Assembly (NCBI GenBank): GCA_002450905.1
Contig: DKAT01000101.1
Location: forward strand, 1 to 9,877
DNA length: 9,877 nucleotides
Reading direction: 5' to 3'
Source: Spirochaetia bacterium UBA6919
GTDB lineage: Bacteria > Spirochaetota > UBA6919
The position numbers were made by a program, and so were the translations under genes. Numbering within the stretch: the first letter of the stretch is position 1; each line of letters begins with the position of its first letter. This document shows positions 5,202-9,877 of the stretch, in pieces. A model generated the notes under the pieces. That model had not been told where the DNA came from. It did no database searches and worked only from the letters and a program-made list of their open reading frames with translations.

Positions 5202-7805
5202 ATGGTTGGTAAAATTATGAAAGTCATTTTTGGGAGTCAGAATGAAAGAACTCTTAAAAAATATCAACCAAAGATAGATCAAATAAACAAGCTGGAATCC
5301 CAGATGCAATCTCTATCTGATGCAGAGCTTAAAAATAAAACTACTGAGTTTAAACATCGTATTTCAGAAGGCCAAAAACTCGATGATATTCTTCCTGAGG
5401 CCTTTGCAGCTGTACGAGAAGCCTCTGTAAGAACAATTGGTTTACGTCATTTTGATGTTCAGCTCATTGGTGGGATGGTGCTCCATGAAGGAAGAATAGC
5501 TGAAATGAAGACGGGTGAAGGAAAAACACTAGTCGCTACTTTACCTGTATATCTCAATGCACTTATGGAGAAAGGAGTTCATGTTGTTACTGTAAATGAT
5601 TATCTGGCAAAAAGGGATGCAGAATGGATGTCCCCCATTTATGAAATCCTGGGATTATCTGTGGGCGTTATCCAGCACGATATGAGAAATAAAAGTCGTA
5701 AAGAGGCTTATAATTGCGACATCACTTATGGTACGAATAATGAATATGGCTTTGATTACCTGAGAGATAACATGGTTGAAGCCTTCGAACACAAAGTACA
5801 ACGGGATCATTTTTTCGCTATTGTGGATGAAGTCGACTCCATCTTGATTGATGAAGCACGTACCCCTCTCATTATTTCTGGTGCGGCAGAAGATTCAACT
5901 GATCTTTATTATAAAATTGATAAGATCATACCCCGGCTAACTCCTGCATCGAAAGGTGAGGATGGAAAGTGGCGTGATAATTCAGGGGATTACCAATATG
6001 AAGAGAAAGATCGAAATTGTGTCCTCTCTGAACAAGGAATATCTAAGGTCGAAAAATTATTGGGTGTTGAAAACCTTTATGGTGCAAAAAATATCGACCT
6101 TGTCCATCATGTAAACCAGGCTCTTAAAGCTCATGTTGTCTTTAAAAATGACGTTGATTATATTGTTGATAGCGGTGAAGTTATTATCATTGATGAACAT
6201 ACAGGACGGAAAATGGAAGGACGCCGTTTCAGTGATGGTTTGCATCAGGCTCTCGAAGCTAAGGAACGTGTTACAATAGAGCAAGAAACACAAACCCTGG
6301 CTACAATCACTTTCCAAAATTACTTCAGAAGTTATAATAAACTTGCAGGTATGACTGGAACCGCCGAAACGGAAGCAGAAGAATTTTATAAAATATATAA
6401 ACTCAATGTAATTATTATTCCAACAAATGTTCCGATGACCAGAATTGATAACCCGGATAAAATTTACAGAACAGAAAAAGAGAAAATTAATGCTATTGTA
6501 GATGAAATTGAGGATTGCCATCGACGTGGTCAGCCTGTTCTGGTAGGCACTGTATCCATTGAAAAAAATGAAAAACTCTCTAAGGTCTTAAAACGAAAAG
6601 GGATACCCCATAATGTCCTAAACGCAAAGTTCCACGAGATGGAAGCAAACATCGTAGCCCAGGCTGGTCAACGGGGAGCTGTGACTGTTTCAACTAATAT
6701 GGCAGGTCGTGGTACCGATATCAAATTGGGTGAAGGTGTTCTCGATCTAGGAGGTTTACATATCCTGGGTACAGAACGTCATGAGGCTCGACGTATTGAT
6801 AATCAGTTGCGTGGAAGATCAGGTCGTCAGGGAGATGTCGGAACTTCTCGTTTCTATCTTTGTCTGGAAGATGACTTGATGAGATTATTCGGATCAGAAC
6901 GTATTTCTAATCTAATGAGAAGAATGGGACTTGATGAGGGGCAGGAAATAGAGCATCCATGGGTTACAAAGGCTATTGCAAACGCTCAAAAAAAGGTTGA
7001 GAGCCGTAACTTTGAAGTAAGAAAATATTTATTAGAATATGATGATGTGATGAACAAGCAACGTCAGTTTATTTATTCTTTTAGGGATAAAGTACTCTTA
7101 AAAAGTAAACTCAAAGAAGAAATCTTTGATAGCATGGAAACACTTATCCTCAACTTTATTGGGCAATTGTCTGATGCAGGACGACGAAGTTTAAATATAG
7201 ATGATATCAATGATGTTACAAACTGGGTAGAAGGACGATTTGGTATAAATATCAATAAATTTAAGGATTTGAGTATTACGAACCATGAAGCCCTGGCACA
7301 ATTTGTATATGATAAACTCATGGATCATTATGAGGAGAAGGAAAAAAAAGTTGGCTCAGAGCAAATGAGAGACCTCGAAAAATACATACTCCTTTATTCA
7401 ATTGACTCTAAATGGAAAGATCACCTCTATAGTATGGATAGCCTTAAGGAAGGGATCCATTTGAGAGCCTACGCAGAAAGAAACCCCTTGACTGAATATA
7501 AGTTCGAGGCCTCAAGAATGTTTGAAGGAATCAAAATGATAATCATTGAAGAAAGTCTTGAATTTCTCTTCAAAGTTGAGGTAACTGAAGAATTAATCCT
7601 TGATACAGAAGCAGAAGAAATAGAGTTCGGTGAAGAAGTTCACGAAGAAGTTGCACAGTTTGCTTCGGTTGATCTTTCAGGAGGTGATGGTAAGAGAAGG
7701 CGATCAGGAAGAGCTTCTCAGGGCATTAAAATTGATAAAACAGGAAGAAATGATCCATGTCCCTGTGGCAGTGGGAAAAAATACAAACAATGTTGTGGTA
7801 AATAA
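5202..7805 (+). CDS. secA: Preprotein translocase ATPase SecA
   Basis: SecA is the ATPase motor that drives unfolded preproteins through SecYEG, in the cytosol and at the inner membrane. All domains are present in 867 residues. NBD1 carries Walker A MKTGEGKT (102-109) and the DEVD box at 209-212. The preprotein cross-linking domain spans roughly 220-370, with the conserved IIIDEHTGRKMEGRRFSDGL at 328-347. NBD2 has MTGTA (384-388), GRGTDI (502-507) and LRGRSGRQGD (536-545). The scaffold and two-helix finger include WKDHLYSMDSLKEGIHLRAY (738-757). An acidic linker (about 795-818) and a short basic patch precede the C-terminal zinc-binding SEC-C tail, with Cys853, Cys855, Cys864 and Cys865, which normally contacts SecB. 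The length is ordinary, without the large insertion I associate with Bacteroidetes SecA. The start at 5202 is supported by GGAGG four bases upstream; the ATG at 5217 is too far from it. nth follows after 35 bp. Confidence 0.98.
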   Translation: MVGKIMKVIFGSQNERTLKKYQPKIDQINKLESQMQSLSDAELKNKTTEFKHRISEGQKLDDILPEAFAAVREASVRTIGLRHFDVQLIGGMVLHEGRIAEMKTGEGKTLVATLPVYLNALMEKGVHVVTVNDYLAKRDAEWMSPIYEILGLSVGVIQHDMRNKSRKEAYNCDITYGTNNEYGFDYLRDNMVEAFEHKVQRDHFFAIVDEVDSILIDEARTPLIISGAAEDSTDLYYKIDKIIPRLTPASKGEDGKWRDNSGDYQYEEKDRNCVLSEQGISKVEKLLGVENLYGAKNIDLVHHVNQALKAHVVFKNDVDYIVDSGEVIIIDEHTGRKMEGRRFSDGLHQALEAKERVTIEQETQTLATITFQNYFRSYNKLAGMTGTAETEAEEFYKIYKLNVIIIPTNVPMTRIDNPDKIYRTEKEKINAIVDEIEDCHRRGQPVLVGTVSIEKNEKLSKVLKRKGIPHNVLNAKFHEMEANIVAQAGQRGAVTVSTNMAGRGTDIKLGEGVLDLGGLHILGTERHEARRIDNQLRGRSGRQGDVGTSRFYLCLEDDLMRLFGSERISNLMRRMGLDEGQEIEHPWVTKAIANAQKKVESRNFEVRKYLLEYDDVMNKQRQFIYSFRDKVLLKSKLKEEIFDSMETLILNFIGQLSDAGRRSLNIDDINDVTNWVEGRFGININKFKDLSITNHEALAQFVYDKLMDHYEEKEKKVGSEQMRDLEKYILLYSIDSKWKDHLYSMDSLKEGIHLRAYAERNPLTEYKFEASRMFEGIKMIIIEESLEFLFKVEVTEELILDTEAEEIEFGEEVHEEVAQFASVDLSGGDGKRRRSGRASQGIKIDKTGRNDPCPCGSGKKYKQCCGK

Positions 7806-7840
7806 TAAATTTCCTTAAATATTATTGGTAATTTAAATTC

Positions 7841-8473
7841 ATGTCACAAGACAAACAAAAAATATTAAAACTTATTATAAGTCATTATCCTGATGTAAAA
7901 TGTTCGTTAATTTATAACAGTCCTTTTCAACTCTTAATTGCAACAATACTTTCTGCCCAATGTACGGATGATAGAGTGAATTTAGTGACAAAAGACCTAT
8001 TTAAAAAATACCCATCAGTAAATGAACTAGCTCAGGCTGATGAAATAATTTTACAAAACGATATACGATCAACAGGTTTTTATAAAAATAAAGCAAAACA
8101 CATTTTGGCGACATCAAAAAAAATAATTCAAGTTTATAAAGGTGCTGTTCCCGATAATATTACAGATTTATTATCCTTACCTGGAGTCGCTCGTAAAACA
8201 GCTAACGTTGTTCTAGGTAATGCTTATAATATTATCGAGGGTATTGTAGTTGATACTCATGTATCAAGAATATCCCAAAGACTAGAATGGACTGAAAATA
8301 AAGATCCTGTAAAAATTGAAAAGGATCTCACAAAATGGATTCCAAAACAAGAGTGGATCAACATCAGTCATCGATTAATTGTCCATGGCAGATCGTTATG
8401 TCAGGCTAAAAAACCCAAATGTGAAGAGTGCTTTATTTTAAATTATTGTCCATATATGAAAAAACAAATATAA
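7841..8473 (+). CDS. nth: Endonuclease III, DNA glycosylase/AP lyase
   Basis: Nth removes oxidised pyrimidines from DNA and cleaves the resulting abasic site in base-excision repair. The 210 residues are almost exactly the length of the E. coli enzyme. Landmarks are the helix-hairpin-helix LSLPGVARKTANVVLG (111-126) with catalytic Lys119, and VVDTHVSRISQRL (136-148) with catalytic Asp138. The C-terminal 4Fe-4S ligands are Cys187, Cys194, Cys197 and Cys203 in perfect C-x6-C-x2-C-x5-C spacing. SAQCTDDRVN (38-47) is the usual N-terminal signature. Having both the glycosylase Lys and the Fe-S loop separates it from AlkA-type and Ogg-type proteins; MutY is longer. No clear Shine-Dalgarno lies ahead of the ATG, only TTGG, so initiation may be weak or depend on translation from secA 35 bp upstream. 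ilvE follows after 18 bp, giving a likely secA-nth-ilvE transcript. Confidence 0.96.
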   Translation: MSQDKQKILKLIISHYPDVKCSLIYNSPFQLLIATILSAQCTDDRVNLVTKDLFKKYPSVNELAQADEIILQNDIRSTGFYKNKAKHILATSKKIIQVYKGAVPDNITDLLSLPGVARKTANVVLGNAYNIIEGIVVDTHVSRISQRLEWTENKDPVKIEKDLTKWIPKQEWINISHRLIVHGRSLCQAKKPKCEECFILNYCPYMKKQI

Positions 8474-8491
8474 ATAAATAGGTGATTATTT

Positions 8492-9427
8492 ATGTCAGAT
8501 CAGTTTAATAAAGAAGATTACGCCTTTTTTAAAGGAGAATTTATTCCCACAAATCAGGCGAATATTAGTGTCAAGACTCATGCCCTGCAATATGGAACGG
8601 GTTGTTTGGGTGGTATTCGAGGGTATTGGAATGATAAAAAATCCCAACTCTATTTATTTCGACTCAAAGATCACTTCACACGAATATTGAATTCTGCTAA
8701 AATCCTTATGATGAAACCAAAATACAATGTCGATCAACTCATTCAAATTACAATTGATTTGGTAAAAAAAAATAATTGGAAACAGGGAATATATATTCGC
8801 CCTTTTTTGTATAAAAGTGAATTATCAATGTCACCCCGATTACACAATGTTCAGGATGATATTACTATCTATACTCTCCCCTTGGATGATTATCTTGATA
8901 CCAACAATGGTTTAAGATGTCGAGTCTCTAGTTGGCAGAGAATATCCGATAATATGATTCCATCAAGAGCCAAAGCATCAGGAGGATACATAAATTCAGC
9001 CCTCGCAAAATCAGAAGTTCTCATCGATGGATACGACGAAGCCATATTCCTGGATATTAATCAAAATGTCTCAGAAGGTTCAGCAGAAAATATTTTTATT
9101 ATACGCGATGGACAATTAATCACACCCCCTATTTCTTCATCGATCTTGGAAGGAATTACAAGAAAGACAATCATGGAAATTGCTCTCAAAGAATTAAATC
9201 TTAAAACTGTTGAAAGAGATATTAATAGAACCGAATTATACATAGCAGATGAAATATTCTTTTGTGGGACCGGAGTCCAGGTCGCATGGATTAAAGAAAT
9301 AGATTCCAGAGTTATTGGAAATGGTTCAATAGGATCTTTTACTAAAAAAATTCGGGATATATATTTTGATGTTGTATCAGGCAATTATCAGGGATATGAC
9401 TCATGGTTGACAAGGGTATATGAGTGA
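8492..9427 (+). CDS. ilvE: Branched-chain amino acid aminotransferase (class IV, IlvE-like)
   Basis: This PLP enzyme performs the last step of leucine, isoleucine and valine synthesis, or the first step of their breakdown, by exchanging an amino group with 2-oxoglutarate/glutamate. The 311 residues match IlvE length. Motifs are LQYGTGCLGGIRGYW (32-46), the PLP-binding Lys161 in SRAKASGGYINSALAKSE (158-175), VSEGSAENIF (193-202) with the cofactor-contacting Glu195, TPPISSSILEGITR (211-224) and IFFCGTGVQVAWI (255-267). The long pattern after the Lys follows IlvE closely and fits D-amino-acid aminotransferase or aminodeoxychorismate lyase less well, since those are usually shorter. AGGTG lies seven bases before the ATG. 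No other ilv or leu gene is adjacent, so the gene sits away from its pathway, downstream of secA and nth. I see no attenuator or leader peptide ahead of it. Confidence 0.92.
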   Translation: MSDQFNKEDYAFFKGEFIPTNQANISVKTHALQYGTGCLGGIRGYWNDKKSQLYLFRLKDHFTRILNSAKILMMKPKYNVDQLIQITIDLVKKNNWKQGIYIRPFLYKSELSMSPRLHNVQDDITIYTLPLDDYLDTNNGLRCRVSSWQRISDNMIPSRAKASGGYINSALAKSEVLIDGYDEAIFLDINQNVSEGSAENIFIIRDGQLITPPISSSILEGITRKTIMEIALKELNLKTVERDINRTELYIADEIFFCGTGVQVAWIKEIDSRVIGNGSIGSFTKKIRDIYFDVVSGNYQGYDSWLTRVYE

Positions 9428-9492
9428 ATCATTTTGCTACGAATTCTGAATACATGTATAATTTTAATACATTTCTTTTCAATTGCGATAAA

Positions 9493-9518
9493 TAATAAAA
9501 TTATGATCAATTTTATTA
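9493..9518. repeat. AT-only 10-bp inverted repeat after ilvE
   Basis: TAATAAAATT (9493-9502) and AATTTTATTA (9509-9518) pair perfectly around a 6-base loop, ATGATC. It starts 66 bp past the ilvE stop. It contains no G/C pair, so it would be a weak terminator at best, and its significance in such AT-rich DNA is uncertain. Confidence 0.4.
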
Positions 9519-9544
9519 CTGTTATTTATTTAATGATTTAAAAA

Positions 9545-9579
9545 ATAGTTATCAACATGGTACAAATATTGATAACTAT
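9545..9579. repeat. 11-bp perfect inverted repeat containing TTATCAAYA motifs
   Basis: ATAGTTATCAA (9545-9555) and TTGATAACTAT (9569-9579) are perfect arms with a 13-base gap. The right arm continues into a near copy of itself: TTGATAACTATA at 9569-9580, then TTGATAATTATG at 9581-9592, with 10 of 12 bases the same. The arms include TTATCAACA and TTATCAATA, close to the DnaA-box consensus TTATCCACA. The element could be an operator or an RNA hairpin; binding by DnaA is only a possibility. Confidence 0.5.
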
Positions 9580-9618
9580 ATTGATAATTATGATAGATTG
9601 ACAGAAAATGTATCATAA

Positions 9619-9635
9619 CGGTAGTGTTACTACTG
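9619..9635 (+). repeat. Compact 7-bp hairpin with 3-base loop
   Basis: CGGTAGT (9619-9625) and ACTACTG (9629-9635) pair at all seven positions, with one G/T wobble, around the loop GTT. The wobble pair forms fully only in RNA read from the + strand. It stands 31 bases upstream of the terminator stem and may be a stem of the same transcript. Confidence 0.4.
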
Positions 9636-9666
9636 TAAGTAAGATAGAATGCCCTTTGAGAAACGT

Positions 9667-9717
9667 TGGCAGGGAGTAAGTTCCTCTATCCTCCTTCTCT
9701 CCCTGCCATTTCTTTTT
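9667..9717 (+). terminator. Strong intrinsic (rho-independent) terminator
   Basis: TGGCAGGGAG (9667-9676) and CTCCCTGCCA (9699-9708) form a perfect, G+C-rich 10-bp stem with a 22-base loop. The tract TTTCTTTTT follows at 9709-9717. The orientation suits the + strand; on the minus strand the flank is not T-rich. It is 240 bp past ilvE, far for a simple operon end, so it may instead close a separate small transcript. Confidence 0.85.
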
Positions 9718-9877
9718 AATAATCCATACCAAACATAAGTCATAAATTACAAATTAATTTAAAAGACTTATACAAAATTATCCCGACTTATTATCAATAA
9801 TTAAGAAATTCTTCATATCAATTTTAAATTATTAGCGCTATTTCATTGAGACTGGAAAAAGACAGCAACTGTGTTAT

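Larger units (their letters stand above)
9428..9877. other. Gene-free tail with serial inverted repeats
   Basis: I find no supportable protein gene in these 450 bases. Four dyads follow one another: an AT-only hairpin (9493-9518), an 11-bp inverted repeat (9545-9579), a compact hairpin (9619-9635) and a strong intrinsic terminator (9667-9717). Beyond 9720 the sequence is AT-rich and featureless apart from a TTATCAATA copy at 9791-9799. On the minus strand, a short open frame runs in from the right edge and ends at a stop near 9845 (NTVAVFFQSQ). It might be the tail of a convergent gene but is far too short to call. Confidence 0.55.

Noticed and set aside
6057..6521. A 154-codon open frame on the minus strand inside secA
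   Set aside because: It lies wholly opposite conserved SecA sequence, and its translation is rich in Phe, Ile, Asn and Cys in the manner of antisense of AT-rich coding DNA. No family features are seen.
7630..7818. A 62-codon + strand frame overlapping the secA 3' end
   Set aside because: It is a frame-shifted reading of the acidic linker and SEC-C region, whose zinc ligands are perfect in the secA frame.
9061..9384. A 107-codon open frame on the minus strand inside ilvE
   Set aside because: It is antisense to the conserved cofactor-binding half of the aminotransferase, with no independent motif or ribosome binding site.
9608..9679. A 23-codon ORF ending right after the terminator's left arm, like an attenuator leader peptide
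   Set aside because: It has no Shine-Dalgarno, no run of a regulatory amino acid, and no visible downstream biosynthetic gene in the window. The position of the stop is probably chance.

Overview
The window is AT-rich (by eye about one third G+C), densely coding, and every gene I can support lies on the + strand. The organism looks like a diderm (Gram-negative) bacterium: it has a FadL/OmpP1-type outer-membrane porin with a signal peptide and a C-terminal Phe, and a medium-length SecA with a C-terminal zinc-binding SEC-C tail. The low G+C, gene set and SecA length would suit a free-living member of the Fibrobacteres-Chlorobi-Bacteroidetes neighbourhood, such as Marinimicrobia/SAR406. That placement is inference from general impression, not from a search. 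The SecA lacks the long extension I associate with Bacteroidetes SecA.

Layout. (1) Positions 2-1801: the 3' end of a probable Wzx/MATE-like polysaccharide flippase, an unrecognised 158-residue protein, and a NifS/IscS-type cysteine desulfurase. The spacing is tight (13 bp, then a 4-bp ATGA overlap), so this is probably one operon. (2) 1802-2189: a 388-bp intergenic region with a 14-bp perfect palindrome, a G+C-rich REP-like hairpin and three TTCCCAT repeats phased at exactly 11 bp. (3) 2190-3398: the FadL-like porin, followed by a probable terminator. (4) 3565-4854: a DUF1015 protein with the DGHHR motif. (5) 4855-5201: a gene-free AT-rich region with a candidate extended -10 promoter for secA. 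(6) 5202-9427: secA, nth (endonuclease III) and an ilvE-like branched-chain aminotransferase, with gaps of 35 and 18 bp, probably co-transcribed. (7) 9428-9877: a gene-free tail with four consecutive inverted repeats. The last is a strong intrinsic terminator 240 bp past ilvE, so this region is a candidate for a small RNA or a leader.

The genes are mostly housekeeping: protein export, base-excision repair, branched-chain amino acid metabolism and sulfur mobilisation for Fe-S clusters or thiolation. Nth is itself a 4Fe-4S enzyme and so a possible beneficiary of the desulfurase, but the two genes are in separate transcription units. I see no CRISPR array, insertion sequence, phage, toxin-antitoxin or defence module. 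The points that best repay attention are the structured tail, the phased repeats upstream of the porin, the unrecognised 158-residue protein and the DUF1015 protein. None of them is shown by the sequence alone to be a new system.
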